NCBI GenBank assembly: GCA_914767715.1
Contig: OU612066.1
Coordinates: 16,497,001 to 16,561,000, forward strand
Direction: 5' to 3'
DNA: 64,000 bases
Origin: Membranipora membranacea
Taxonomy: Eukaryota; Bryozoa; Gymnolaemata; Cheilostomatida; Membraniporidae
Position numbers and translations under genes: made by a program. Positions within the stretch are counted from its first letter, which is position 1. Every line of letters begins with the position of its first letter. This document shows, one piece after another, positions 1 to 13,200 of the stretch. Below the pieces are notes generated by a model. The model was not told the DNA's origin. It made no database searches and saw only the letters and a list, made by a program, of their open reading frames with translations.

Positions 1-225
1 GCGCAAGATATTTACCCGGACTTCTTCCTACCAACAAATAACAATCTCAGAACAACTTCAACCAACCAAATCACCCATCTCTCAAACTCAGACAACTCAC
101 ATGATGTCAACACCGACAGATGGAATATACTCATCCTTCTAACATCAAGGACGTCTTCTATCCGCAATAATAAAGATTTTCGTGAGGTCTGTGAGGACTA
201 CAGGTGTCAATCACCTGTTCTCTAG

Positions 226-543
226 AGAGTACGGTATCATACCAATACCCTCCCCCCATGCATAAGACAAAACAACTTAGCTTTGTCAATGACCAAGGAT
301 ACTTTGTATGATTTCCATGACGAAAATAAAACTTTAACTAAATATTCGTTACAATTATGCCGTTTTTGTGCTTATCCCGATATCGACAAATTAAGTGAAT
401 CAGTTCTTTCTTTTGGACATATTTCTATCTGCAGATACGTTAGCGCCTACAAGGAAAAGAGCATCTTCCTCAACCAGAAGGAAGAGAACTTCAACAGATA
501 CACGACTGATCTTCCTAAGTTTAATGGGCTGACCCTGGACTAA
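226..543 (+). CDS. Possible terminal exon, unknown protein
   Basis: An open frame runs from a CTCTAG that could be a splice acceptor (ending at 225) to TAA at 541-543. It gives about 105 residues rich in Asn, Tyr, Ser and Lys, with no domain I recognise. The same frame is also open from base 1 to 222, where TAG closes it, so an intron could join the two parts. An AATAAA-like signal lies near 703. This could be the 3' end of a gene entering from the left, or a chance ORF in AT-rich DNA. Confidence 0.2.
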   Translation, partial: RVRYHTNTLPPCIRQNNLALSMTKDTLYDFHDENKTLTKYSLQLCRFCAYPDIDKLSESVLSFGHISICRYVSAYKEKSIFLNQKEENFNRYTTDLPKFNGLTLD

Positions 544-812
544 AGAATATCATACACTCAGGTCAACCTAAGCAATCTGGGCTTTACCAGCTTCGTTGGG
601 TCTGTGCAGCTTCTGTAGAATTTGCTGATTACCAAAGCATTCCATGTATTGGATTGATGATTATTATTACTTCTATTTTACGTTTAATGCATGAATATTG
701 AAGTAATAAATTTACGCAACTTATGTGTTTAATTTATTTTTTGTATAACTATGAGAGTGGATTAAACCAATAATATAGAAATATTATATATATATTTATA
801 ATTTATAATTTT

Positions 813-931
813 ATGTTTATGGTCGAACTAGTTTGAGCGCTTAAACTATGCCGGGATAGCTGGTAATAGCATTCCATTATCAGCCACTTTGGGCATAGTT
901 TAAGCGCTTAAACAAGTTCGACCATAAACAT
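813..931. mobile_element. Foldback MITE, 119 bp
   Basis: The two ends are inverted copies of each other: the left arm begins ATGTTTATGGTCGAAC and the right arm ends GTTCGACCATAAACAT. The inner arms share AGCGCTTAAACTATGCC and its complement. About 25 bases of loop separate arms of roughly 45 bp. There is no coding capacity, so it must be non-autonomous. I could not fix a target-site duplication in the AT-rich flanks. Confidence 0.75.
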
Positions 932-1629
932 TTAAATACTCTAGACTGGAAACTGACCTGGGATTCAAGTCTGCAATGTGAATTGCTAGATAGAATAGGC
1001 TCCCTCTGATTTAAATCTTCCAAGGTCGGAAAATTGGTAGCATTTAACTCTGTCTTCTTCTTCTCTGTCTTCTTCTTTCAAAATAAACAGAGTTCTCAAG
1101 AAACCTCAATATGGAAAGGAATAAATTGATAGCCCTCTTGTTTAGTGGAATTAATCCTGTGTCTTAAATATTTTAGCCACATTTCATTTTAACCGAATCA
1201 CTTCTCGTCCACATCTTTATTTACCCCTCATACATACACAGATTGAATCACAGAGTGTGTCCGACCGTTTATATTTTAGGAGTAGGTGGGCGAGCATCCT
1301 GTACTGGACCGCAGCAACAATTTTGGAGACACAAACATTTTTGCTGAACAAGCAAAACAATTTTCATGTTAAAGAATCAAACAGTGTCAGGTCAGATTCC
1401 ACTGTTGACTACATAATTAACCTGGACTCCTGGAGTCACAGCAGTAGTGTTAGTCAGTGAGTTAAATCTTTTATAGTAGTGTTGAGAAGAGATTTGAATT
1501 TGACAAATCAGATGACATTTTGTGAAATGGGGCCCCAAAATTCCATTGGGATATTTGGCATTTCATTAGTTACTTTATTAATAACAATGAACAGAGAGTT
1601 TGGTAAACTCCTGCCTGCAGTGACTTTAT

Positions 1630-1659
1630 GCAGGGAGGGTGGGATCCCACCCTCCCTGC
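1630..1659. repeat. Perfect 30-bp palindrome
   Basis: GCAGGGAGGGTGGGA is followed directly by its exact reverse complement, giving a perfect palindrome with no spacer. A related imperfect hairpin (AGGGAGGGTAGGATCACCCACCCT) lies near 21251-21275. The shared core suggests a family of very small hairpin elements rather than a chance event. Confidence 0.8.
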
Positions 1660-1732
1660 TTTATGTATACTTCTGTATTACTGCTATGTGTTGTCTTCTC
1701 TCTCAACAATGGGGGCATAACTGTACATCATC

Positions 1733-2621
1733 AGTCTGCGCATGTGCGAACTGTTGAGGCATATGTTCGTCTCTGCAGCATAGGGCTTGAACTAATTCAC
1801 CTAGTCTGAGTACCAAAATTGGGAAAACAATGGAAACCATACTGACTCTCGTGATCTGACTGGGCATGTAGATCACTGATAAACTAGGTTATCATTACCA
1901 CAAAGCAGGTGTCGTAAGGCTAAGTATGCATCATGCGTGACTTGAATTCGCGCATGTGCAAGAACAATGAGTTTAGTTTGGGTTCTGATTGCAACTTTGG
2001 AAAGGGGAAATGGGATATCCCCTGCATGAACTGTCAATCAAAATCAGCTAATTATGACAAGAGAGGATAACTATTGATAACAAATCCGCACGCTTTGGGA
2101 AGTATGTCACCAGAGCAGGTAGCCAATCAGATGGCTTCGGAATTCCGAGGCTCAATTTTGCAGAGATCAGCTCATGCCCAGAGCTGCGCATGCGCAGAAT
2201 GAATGGAAACCCATATTTTGGAAATATTTGGGCCTAAATGGAACACTGGTTTTGATATCTCATAACCTTGAACCCTGGGAGTTGCCTTTCTTGATGGAAG
2301 GCAGCGCCACCACTGCTGCTTGCAGGATAGCCTTGTGACATAGTCTATCTCTGCAGCACAGCAGTGGTGGCGCTGCCTTCCATCAAGAAAGGCAACTCCC
2401 AGGGTTCAAGGTTATGATATATCAAAACCAGTGTTCCATTTAGGCCCAAATATTTCCAAATTATGGGTTTCCATTGTTTTCCCAATTATGGTACTCAGAC
2501 TAGGTGAATTAGTTCAAGCCCTATGCTGCAGAGACGAACGTATGCCTCAACAGTTCGCACATGCGCAGACTGCTGCTGTGCTGCAGAGATAGACTATGTC
2601 ACAAGGCTATCCTGCAAGCAG
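1733..2621. repeat. Nested long inverted repeats
   Basis: Three inverted pairs are interleaved. (a) About 108 bp at 1733-1840 recurs as its reverse complement at about 2464-2573, both containing CTAGTCTGAGTACCA or its complement. (b) 2203-2318 pairs with 2359-2474, arms of about 116 bp with few mismatches and a 40-base loop. (c) A 45-bp stretch at 2314-2358, largely that loop, recurs inverted at about 2577-2621. The pattern is what insertion of one palindromic element into another would leave. No transposase ORF is present. Confidence 0.8.
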
Positions 2622-3641
2622 AATGGTACATCATGGAATAGATGGTCACGCTTGCGCATTGATCACAGGAAATCAGGTTAATGAAGTAAAACTTCAGTAC
2701 AGCAGCAGAAAATTAACCATGGAGCTCAAACTTACTACTCACTTAATCAATGAACTGCCTCTTACTGCTTCAATGTACTAGCAGCAGGCACATGACATTT
2801 CCCATCTGCTAACAATGAATTAGTAATCAAATTTCTATGACTACCAGTTGTACAAAATAAAGTCTCTATTTCGATTTTTAGCTCTGAGTCTGAGTAGTAA
2901 CCTTATATCTCAGAGGCCTAGCTAGTACCATTTTGTACTAAAATATGGGGCCTTAGTTGAGCCAAGGAGTTACAATCCCTCTTACTCCATGGTTGAGCAA
3001 GTTCGCCAAGAAGGGAGGGAGTTCATTGTATTGTGATGAGACTAGCTCTGAGATCTTGATTTAAAATAATACTACCAACAGTATTGCCATACCTTTGCTA
3101 CTAGTAGCTATACATGATGCTGATGACAATATCATGTATGTTGTAGCAAGGAATTGGAGGGTTTTAGGTGTGTTGTTGTTAAACTTAACTATTCATACCT
3201 GCATACGTACGGGAAAAGTTCAGTTCTTTATGAGCAGTAGCCAGTTTTATGAAATAATCATTGTAGAGAGTTTGTTTGTGCAGCATGTTGTATGCTAAGA
3301 CATATTTGAGGTATCTAGTCCAGAAAACAACATTAAGGTTTTCTGAGACGTGTGGCAGGTGCTGTATGGAATATGCTGTCTCACAGCACTCGCTCGGCCC
3401 CTACTGCACCAATAAACAATGCTGTATAAGCCTTGTCTGCTGTAAGACATGTAGTCCCGTATGTACCTGCCACCCATCTCAAACCACCTGTGTTCATTGA
3501 AAACAGCATACATTTTTGTAACGTCCAACACATTTTAATGCTTTGTTCTCACTGTTGTATACAGTTGATAGACCAGTGGAAGTTAATACTACCACATTAC
3601 TGAAGACCAGTCGAGAAGTGCTTGATGTCTGGATATACACA

Positions 3642-6600
3642 ATGACAGCGGCAGCAAAACCCAAAGAAGGAGCCTTCCTAGAGTGTGGATTATGCTTCGA
3701 AAATGAAGTTCTAAAGCGACTACCATGTAATCCTAACCACATCTATTGTGTCACTTGTCTGACCAAAGACTCCGAAGTGACCAAGATAATAAAATGTCCG
3801 CTATGCAGGTAGCTTTTCACCTTCTACTATAACTAGTGTTTATTGAATTTCTGCTCACTCATTGATATCGAAAAGGAATTATTCACTTGGCTAGAGCACC
3901 TGCAGCCCTCAGAGCATAGTGTTGATAGCCTTTCTTGACAACCTATGACGGTTTGTGGGGGGAACAAACCACCCCCACCCATCCACAGAACAGAGCTTGT
4001 CATAACCCTCTGCAGTCAATTACTGGTTTTCTTTTGCTGAAGGTGTGCCTGGAACTGAGAGCAACTGTGACAAAAATTAAACCCTAATTAGCAAACTGAT
4101 ATCCCCTCACATGATATAAGACGCCAGTATTTTTTACTTATTTCTCAATATTATATACTTATCATGTACATTTTGCTGTTGGAGTTAACAAGAAGACAGC
4201 TTAAAGCATAACTCAAACCAGGTTGTTGCTAAAGTGACGGAAATGTTTATTATTTCATTTTCAGAACAGTGTTTGATGAATGTATAGATGACATCCCATC
4301 AGCAGGTGCTCCATTAGACAAGTTTCTCTGCTGTGATGTTTGTATGAGAAAAGATGATAGGAGAAGATTGGCTCAAATTTACTGTGTCATCTGTTCAAAA
4401 AAATTCTGTACTCCTCATGAAAAGGTTGGTTTGTTCAACTGATTGTTTGCATAATTTGTAGAGAGTATATAGGTAAGACAGCCCAGAGACAATAATACAT
4501 CCAGTCCAAAATAATTGTACAGCCTTGAAATACCAACAAACAATCATACTTTTAAGTATCAGTCTAAGTGAAATACCTTTATTAGTCTTGATACACCATT
4601 GATGCACATCTTTCTGTGTGGACTGTATGTGTAGTAAGGTACTAGCATAGCAAAGACATTTAATACTGCCACTGAGCCAAGGGTGCCGTACATCTTCAAG
4701 TCACACTATACTGTATGTATTTTAGCTAGATAACAACTATTGATTTTCTTCATTGAAGAGTCACAACGATGCACTGGATGACCACATGCGTATCAGGATG
4801 GATGAGTACAAGAGGGATTACAGAAAGATGGAAACAAGATACTGTGAGAAACATCCTAAGAAAGTCTCTAGAATGGGCTGTTCAAAATGTCCTGAAGTAT
4901 TCTGTGTGGATTGTGTTGACATACTGAACCCATGTCTTGACGGTTGGTAGATGGTTTGATAATCAGTAAAAAAATCATAAATACACTTAGCTTCACTTGA
5001 CAAGCTTGTCAAGACAGGCTCGAATCCACTGTAGTATCCACTGTAGTATCCACTGTAGTATCCACTGTAGTATCCACCGCAGTATCCACCATAGTATCTA
5101 CCGTAGTATCCACTGTAGTATCCACCGCAGTATCCACCGTAGTATCCACCGCAGTATCCACCGTAGTATCCACCGTAGTATCCACCGTAGTATCCACCGT
5201 AGTATCCACCGCAGTATCCACCGCAGTATCCACCGCAGTATCCACCGCAGTATCCACCGCAGTATCCACCGCAGTATCCACCGCAGTATCCACCGCAGTA
5301 TCCACCGCAGTATCCACCGCAGTATCCACCGCAGTATCCACCGCAGTATCCACCGCAGTATCCACCGCAGTATCCACCGTAGTATCCACCGTAGTATCCA
5401 CCGTAGTATCCACCGTAGTATCCACCGCAGTATCCACCGCAGTATCCACCGCAGTATCCACCGCAGTATCCACCGCAGTATCCACCGCAGTATCCACCGC
5501 AGTATCCACCGTAGTATCCACCGTAGTATCCACCGTAGTATCCACCGTAGTATCCACCGTAGCATCCACCGTAGCATCCACCGTAGCATCCACCGTAGCA
5601 TCCACTGTAGTATCCACCGTAGTATCCATCGTAGTATCCACTGTAGCATCCACTGTAGCATCCACTGTAGCATCCACTGTAGCATCCACTGTAGTATCCA
5701 CTGTAGTATCCACCGTAGTATCCACTGTAGCATCCACTGTAGCATCCACTGTAGCATCCACTGTAGTATCCACCGTAGTATCCACCGTAGTATCCACCGT
5801 AGCATCCACTGTAGCATCCACTGTAGTATCCACTGTAGTATCCACTGTAGTATCCACCGTAGTATCCACTGTAGTATCCACCGTAGTATCCACTGTAGTA
5901 TCCACTGTAGTATCCACCGTAGTATCCACCGTAGTATCCACCGTAGTATCCACCGTAGTATCCACTGTCAGCAGGTCTTGTGCTTGAGAATGTGAATGTA
6001 AATTCCTGGGCAGTTTTTCTTATTATTACATCCATGTTATGTACTGTAGTTTGAGCAGGCATTGATCATAACATTTTTCGGTACATTGATGACAAGTGAA
6101 ATCTGTACCTTATCAAGTTTTTCTCTCCAACACTCAAGCAATTACATTTATATCATTGCAGGTAACAACCACAAAGTAACAACAATATCTAAAATTGTGG
6201 ATAAACTAACAGACATGGTTAATGAGAAGAAAGTTTGGATCTTCGATAAAGAGGAGCACCTGTTGGGAATGTCAAAACAGCTGACAGCTGTCATATCAGA
6301 CTGGGATACAGAGACTCAGCAGATGATAGAGAAACTACATGAGGCCAGAGATAAACAGGTGTGTAGATGTGTGGAGTAACTTTGGTTGCTTACTGTTCCA
6401 AATTTGGGGAACCTCTATCTAATATCCACACTGATCATTTGATATACTATTGCAAGTATATCACTGATCGATAGAGATTGAATTAATTCACATAGTAATA
6501 GTACCATCACAAGGAATTTTGTATGAGGACCCGTGTTCAATTTTATTAATAAGGGGTTGGGACATGTTAGGTAATGCTACTAAATTGACTCTAACGATCA

Positions 6601-8824
6601 GAGATACACATGTTAATAGTGTAATCTCGATGTCAGTGTGTCTTATATCAGGCTATTTTGGTATGGTGAAAGAGTTGTAAGTTTGTAACATGCTGTTAGC
6701 ACTTTCAGGGGTGGCAGTTATTTTCTTCTGAATACATGTTAGTTTGTTAATATGGGGTTGTCTTCCCAGGCAGTATGAGATAATAAATCTTAAACTTCAT
6801 TCAGTCTGCTAAATTATTGATACGTCGTGTATTCCAAAATTGTTTATCATTGTATACCTTGTGTATCTGTGCAATTTTACTTTAGGTTACAGAACTGATG
6901 CAGAATTATGCAGCATTAGAGGAAAAACTGATAAAACTCAGAAATCAATCCAGAATTGAGGTGACGAGTTTTCTGGATGATGAGATCGGGAGCCTGCTTG
7001 ATAAGCTCAGCAGACAAGTAGCTAGAATAGATACCAGACTTTACACCTACCATGAGGTAGCTAGCTACTATGAAGCATATCTATATGGATCAGTTATCAT
7101 CTTTTTTCATATTGCCAAAGATACCCTGATATAAATATCACTGAGACCTTCACCTGTAGCTCACACAGTATTTGAAATTCCAATAATTTAACATAAAATA
7201 AATCATTGCACATGGCCAGGATTATCTTCACTGGCTTCATAGACCATGATTCCTGTTTTGGTTTCTCACATACTAAGGCTCTCTCAGACCCCTCCCCTCA
7301 CCTATTTTTGCTCCCACAGATTGCTGGTTGACGAAGTCCGCCTCCCTCAGATCTCCCCTCACCTAATTATCTATTCTTATATTTTACCAGGTAGATGTGG
7401 CAGGTGGATACAACGAGACAGAGAAACTTATAGATGAACTGATGAATATGAAGATCCCTCAATATAAACCTTCATCTAATCATGTCCAGCTCTCTGTCAA
7501 AGGTTTGATACTTTTTTTCTTACCTGAAATGCCACTACAAAATGAGACACCACTTAGTGTTGCTCAGTGTTTTAAGTTATGATATTCTTATAGTTTTTAT
7601 CACTCAGTAACAACCTTAACTCAAACAGTATAAGCTACCTAAGGTAACGTAAATATCAAAATTCTGCTGATGAATTCCTAGGGATGGCTATTTGTTAGTT
7701 AGTGCCAAATTTCCTATACCAACTTCTCCCTTGCTACATGAATTGCTTTTGACAATCAATGTTATCAATCAATAGCTGCTTCCTCCGGAGTATGGAGCTA
7801 TGAATGATTTATCTGTATTTATTTTCAGATTGCGCAGACGTTCAGCTGACTGTCGAGATTTCACAATCATCTCGAAGGCTGATGGATCTGCCCATGTTAG
7901 CAAATCACAATCCTCCGACTTCTATGAAATTGATCAATACTGTCCAACTCCCCGATTGTGTCCACTCTGTAACTAAATACAAGAATTACATTTATATTGG
8001 CCTGGAAAATAACAAACTTATGAGGGTCAGTGAACCTGTGAATACCAGCTCACCGTCTGAGTTTGTGAATATTGGTGGTCGTGTATCCAGTGTCCAGGTG
8101 TATAATAATGAGCTGTATGTGTTATCGACTAAAGCCGAAAAGGTTTATGTGTATGACTTAGATGGAAAACTAAAGAGGTCCTGGTCCCACATAAGTAACC
8201 GTGGTGACATTAATAAGCTAAGAGTAGTAAATGAGAAGGTGGTCGTTCCGGATAGAGGTTCTCAATTTCTAACAGTCTACACTCTTCAAGGTCAGCTTAT
8301 AAAACAGATCAAAGTTCCTGGTATGTCAACCAACGATAAAGCATTAGCTGTATGTGGAGATGACTCTGTTATCTTATCTGACTACGGTGCAGACAGTGTA
8401 CTCAGAGTGAACATAGACAGTGGAGAGGTGATGTGGACATCTAAACATGTAAACTATCCAGAGGGAGTCGTCTGCTACAAAAACAGATATGTACTCGTGT
8501 CTAGCGAAACTGAGATATGGATACTGGATATTGATACAGGTAGTCTTTGTTAGTGTACAATACGGAGCTTCTATTATTGTGATGATGGAATTTGGTACTT
8601 CGACCAGCCCCACACTGCATGACATTATTCACACCAACCACACAAATGAAGCTCAATTGCAGTGAAGTATTATTCTTTTATCAGGTGAAAGGGTTGGTGA
8701 GCTTTGCGGCAAGGCAGGATATGACTGTGCTCATTTTGACCTTTATATCGACGGTGACATCTTACTTGTTGCAAAATATGAAGAAGAAGACTCATTACAG
8801 TGCTATGAGCTAATCATGGAATAA
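3642..8824 (+). CDS. RING/B-box/coiled-coil/NHL-like TRIM protein
   Basis: Eight exons: 3642-3808, 4265-4424, 4759-4942, 6162-6358, 6886-7056, 7391-7502, 7829-8539, 8685-8824. They join in phase to give 613 residues. The RING (C3HC4) is at residues 15-55: C15, C18, C29, H33, C36, C39, C52, C55. Two B-box-like Cys/His clusters follow (about 72-107 and 128-150), then a helical coiled-coil stretch to about 330. The C-terminal 280 residues form repeated short beta motifs of the kind seen in NHL beta-propellers. This is TRIM2/TRIM71-like order, so an E3 ubiquitin ligase with a protein- or RNA-binding propeller is likely; the substrate is unknown. The start is the ATG nearest upstream of the RING, though the frame is open further upstream. 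An alternative donor at 7018 would shorten exon 5. Intron 3 holds the minisatellite; intron 4 holds a MITE. Confidence 0.88.
3922..4012. mobile_element. Degenerate CTTGACAAGC hairpin element
   Basis: Begins GATAGCCTTTCTTGACAAC and ends near GAGCTTGTCATAACC, with a GGTTTGTGGGGGG / CCACCCCCACCC inner stem. It resembles better-preserved elements at 12022-12096 and 41539-41608. It lies in intron 1 of the TRIM-like gene. Confidence 0.5.
5024..5967. repeat. Minisatellite, about 79 units of 12 bp
   Basis: The unit is TAGTATCCACCG with variants at two sites (TAGTATCCACTG, CAGTATCCACCG, TAGCATCCACTG). Variants are clustered in runs: CAG-type units fill two long blocks (about 5216-5380 and 5424-5510), while TAGCATCCACTG types cluster around 5640-5830. 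That pattern indicates block-wise unequal exchange or replication slippage. The array sits inside intron 3 of the TRIM-like gene and starts next to a short palindrome, CTTGACAAGCTTGTCAAG (4997-5014), that matches the ends of a hairpin element family. The 12-bp period leaves several frames open on both strands; none is treated as coding. Confidence 0.95.
6427..6640 (+). mobile_element. MITE family A, copy 1 (214 bp)
   Basis: Ends are CACACTGA and TCAGTGTG. The 9-bp flanks TCTAATATC (6418-6426) and TCTTATATC (6641-6649) match at eight positions and look like a target-site duplication. It has the same length, orientation and internal sequence as the copy at 14577-14790. It lies in intron 4 of the TRIM-like gene. 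The 9-bp duplication fits Mutator-like elements, but no transposase is present to confirm that. Confidence 0.85.
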
Positions 8825-10275
8825 GTATTGCAATTCTTAGTCCATGTTTTCTTTTAATAACTTATTTCGATCGGGTTCTGAGTTTGAAAATTGCAATAGA
8901 ATTAGATATCAATCCACTGCCTAAAAATCTTTGAAAACTAAAAATATGGTCGGAAATGGGCATGGGGACACGACTTCTAATAATACTTGAGTTTTTTCTG
9001 TTCTGTGATTCAAACATGATGCCGACAACAATTATAAGGCTGCGACAGCAACACTTTGTACTAAATGTGTAGTTAATTCGAATGTTAAAATAGCCGTTTC
9101 AATGAAACATGATGTTCATGTATATACCCTGTTTTTCACATTACCTTGTTATGGTTACATGGCCATCATAGAGTACAAAATTTCACAGGCTTCTATTTTC
9201 TCATATTTGACTTAGAAATGTTCTAACTGCTCCCTGACTTTTAGCTCTTTGGCTTTCCTCACATTCAATATAAATATATATTATGATCTTACCTTTCTTT
9301 GTTTTCTATTGAATATATGTCCTCTCTGATGAGTGCGCATAGGACTCTACAATACCTGAGCAGAAATTAAATCTTATTATCACTTGGACAACAGCATCAA
9401 TTGTCTTAGGTAGATGAAGATTGCACTGTTTGTATCCATTGTCAACTCAGCGAACTACAACGACTAAATTGATAGATAATATATCAATATTGAAAAATAA
9501 CATTGATACAAAAAACGTCCAACATGATATTACTTTGAAAGTTCAGTAGTAGATACCCAACAGTAGGGTTATTACTATTGGTAATGTGGAGAGAAAGATT
9601 GCATTTAAAGCGCTTGAATTGCTCAGGTGATTAATTTAACTGTGATTTGTTGTGTGGAGATAGTCGTTGCATATAAATCTTAATTTCGGTTATCGGCTAG
9701 CGATATTATATGAATCGCATCAGTAGGACAGTTTGTAGGTTAGCAGTAATGCTCATGACAGCTAGGTCTATCAAAAGTTCTTACATTATTAGTTCACTGA
9801 TCAGGAATTATGATTTTATGATGATGAAATTTTTTTTTTCAGTCAAAAAACTAGGATGCATCATGATTGTTGTGCAAGCCAAAAATGCCAAATATGGACT
9901 TTCATTTTCACATTGAATTGCGCTGAGCTGATATACTGCAGAGGCGGTGCTACTGTTTGACAGTATTGATTATAGGAAGCGACAAAGGCAAATCATGCAA
10001 ACAGCATGTGTTAGCCTGGGCAGGCTAGCATCAAGTAATGTGATAACTATTGGTTTAGTTTTATGACAGCTCTCTGTTTGACTTACGCTAGTTAGTAGTG
10101 TTATTGTTTGCGCAAGAGATTGTTATGTGAGATATTTGAAAGCAGTGCTAGTATCAAGATCATTTATAGCTATATGAGCTTGCTAAGCTAAGCATGCTTT
10201 CTCATATGAACATTCTTCAAAAGCTTTGATGTGTGCTACAGGCATTCTTAAATAAAAGTAACACCAGAGGAAATC
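8825..10275. other. Intergenic gap
   Basis: This separates the TRIM-like gene from the P450 on the same strand. It should hold the 3' UTR of the first and the promoter of the second. I see no exon with supported splice sites. A single copy of AGCCTGGGCAGGCTAGC at about 10014-10030 matches an arm of the hairpin at 10929-11000. Confidence 0.6.
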
Positions 10276-13200
10276 ATGTTGATATACGGAGTAGACATCC
10301 CAGAATGGGCTCTTCTTGGAACAACAGCAAGCGTTCTTGGCTATTGGTGAGTTGAATAAATAAACTTTCAGACCAGCATTTAGTTGCAGGAAGAACTTTG
10401 TTGTTTTATTCAATGTATGCTTCCGCTCTGACAGCTTGTCGAATGCAATGAGGATCTGAACTCAAATGTTAATATACTGAACTTGTTTTACTTGATTGAA
10501 TGTGTTGGTTCAATTTAACCAGGGAGAATGGGCCGGTCTCAAGTTTTAGGTCTGGTCTGACTTTTTTGTTGCAGGTATTCCACCAGAACATTTGGATACT
10601 TCAAAAGCAAAGGGATTCCAGGGCCAAAAGCTTATCCACTGATCGGAACTATGGGCTCTATGTATGGGCAGGTATGTTTTCAAAACAAGAGTGTCATAAC
10701 AAGTTTTCCTCGCGAACAACTTCAATACCCTTCAATAGGACATTCTTCAAAGGCTAAAAGGCTGCACACAACTAGTCAGTATGGCAGCTCAATTACAAAG
10801 AGCTATGCATTCATTTTGAGCTGTATCCTCGTTACCATATCGCTCATTTGGATGGTACTTCAATGAGGCTTATTCGTTCTCAAATCAACTATGTTTCCTG
10901 TGCATTTAACTCCACCACAACTTCCTCCTAGCCTGGGCAGGTTGTCAGAATGGGTGGGGGACACATCCCCCCACCCATCCCTGACAGCCTGCCCAGGCTT
11001 ACCTCCTCCCCAGAGTCCCAAGGCCGCTGCACTTTAGTTACATTATTTGGATATCACTTGGAGCAACCTTCTCAGGCGAGCTGATAGTGACACATTTTGG
11101 CAACCTGCCCGCTTTCGTTGCACATTCCAGTGTTAATCACGGCCGGCACATGGATCTGCAAAGAGATTTTCACTCATTGCCATATCCTGCTGGTGGCAGT
11201 TGAAGTACTGCTATTGCTCATCATTTCCGACCTCCATTCATCCTTATCAAACCCCACATACATCCTGCCCTGTTTTGATATGTGTTCTTAATTCTTGCAG
11301 TCAGCAATGGACTCTGATATATGGTACCGAGAGCAGTATGGAAAATTTGTTGGGTAAGCAAGTCCGATAATTCATTCCTAAACAAATATCCCTTAGCCCT
11401 GCAGACCCAAATAAATGTTTCTTCTGGTTTGTGAAAGTGCATTGACTTCAGATGGTCTGCAGCTTCAATTCAGAATTCAGTCTAACTAACCTACAAGGAA
11501 TTTCCATACACAAATGAATCCCTTGAAACCTCTAAATGATTACACAGTTTCTACCAATTAATTGTGCCGACATGGTCCATTTATGAACCTGACTTTAACC
11601 TCTCCTTCTCCAATTTACCTTTGGAGTTGCATCCCATCCCTGGTGGCTATGAAGTAGAGAAGGAGCAACCCAAAATGCAGGAAAATTGGATCAAACTTGA
11701 TCTAAGTTTTATCTATAGAATATCCCATAAACTGTTTTGCTTGTTTAGCACATATGAAGGAAACTATATCAACTTGTTGGTGTATGATCCTGAGTTCATA
11801 AAGGAAGCTTTCATCAAGAACTTTGAGGTGTTCACCAACAGACGTATATTATCCTTTGGTGGCCCTTTAGATCACTCTGTTCTCAACTTGACTGATGACC
11901 ACTGGAAATATGTCAGGTCAGCTCTATCACCAACTTTCACACAGGGAAAACTGAAAAAGGTGAGTCTCACTATTTTTCCATAGTATATACGCTGTCAAAC
12001 TATAACCTCACAGCATGGTGGTAGTCTTGACAAACTTTATTCGGTGGAGGGGGAACCCCTCCCTCCCCACCGAACAAAGCTTGTCAAGACAGGCTAGGTT
12101 GTAGGTGCATTCTGCACCCAAGTGCTGTGTATTAGAAGGAACTACATATTAGTTAATCCATATTTATTTCCAACGGTTCACACTTTGATATTCCAAGGAG
12201 TTAGAGAACTCCTTGGTATATCAAAGGGCTCCAAATCATAGAATCTCTGGAAGCATTGCTGCTCTGAAATCTTCCTATTTCGAGCCGTATCTACATGATT
12301 ATCCAGTGATTCTCCGACAAGCTATTGCCACTGATAGCCTGACTTGACAAGCTTAGTTTTTTTGATAAGTTGAATTGAGTAATAGTCTACAATCCACACA
12401 CTATTAGGTGACACCTCATTGCTAAGTGTAATACTCCATAATATTTGTACTAAAAAGTTAGCTGCTTCCCCCCCCTGCACAACTTTCTTCTCGCATGATA
12501 CTTGTTTTCATATTTGAAGATGCTGCCACATATTCAGCAATGCGCTGACACATTCGTAAGTGTGACTGGTGCAGAGAAAGATGGCCTTGTTGATGTGAGA
12601 GAGTAAGTTGATCAAGTAAAGCATAATCATAGCCAATGTGTTGGCTATGATTATCTGAACAGAGCCCCCACATTCGCTATATCAACTTAAACTAAATACC
12701 AATTTTTTAATTGTTGATATTGTTTTATATGTTGGTGCTAATAAAAATGTGTGAGCATTCTTGGCCAGATGTCCCAGTCATTGACACCTTTTGCATGGAT
12801 AGCAGTGATTAGAATTTTTAAATTTCAATTGCATCCATGAGAATGTTTATAAAAGACAAAAAAGAGTTGGGAGATGTAGGTCAATGCTGTTGATGTTCTG
12901 TTTGGACATTTTTTGTTACCTTGCGCTCAACACAATGCATGGGTGGTATAGGTTTTTGTTAAAATGTGATTGTAGTGTAGACTAAATAAAATATTTTCTG
13001 TTTTGTAGTAAAGCGTATGCTTACACTTCTGATGTAATAGCTACAACAGCTTTTGGACTGGAGACAAATGCACAGACCAATCCAAAGTCCCAGTTTATTC
13101 ATCACGCACGTGCCATGGTCAGCATGTTTGAAAATTTAGAGACAGTCTGGCAGAAAATAAAATTCACTCTTACAATGGGCCTTATACGTAAGTAACCCCT

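Larger units (their letters stand above)
544..3641. other. Intergenic, rich in inverted repeats
   Basis: I find no convincing exon here. The stretch holds a foldback element (813-931), a 30-bp palindrome (1630-1659) and a nested set of long inverted repeats (1733-2621), each listed separately. The remainder, including 2960-3640, is AT-rich without recognisable features; the promoter of the gene starting at 3642 should lie in its right part. Confidence 0.6.

Noticed and set aside
5024-5967. CRISPR-like array
   Set aside because: Units are contiguous 12-mers without spacers, in a eukaryotic intron.
4818-6062. Very long frames on both strands across the minisatellite (up to 414 residues)
   Set aside because: They result from a 12-bp repeat unit lacking stops in those frames. 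The exons on each side join in phase across the array as an intron.
9710-9916. 68-residue frame upstream of the P450
   Set aside because: Isolated, low complexity in its middle, no family likeness and no splice continuity with the P450 exons.
11564-11748. Upstream part of the long frame containing P450 exon 4
   Set aside because: A TTTAG acceptor at 11748 gives the right phase with exon 3, and the preceding sequence does not resemble a P450.
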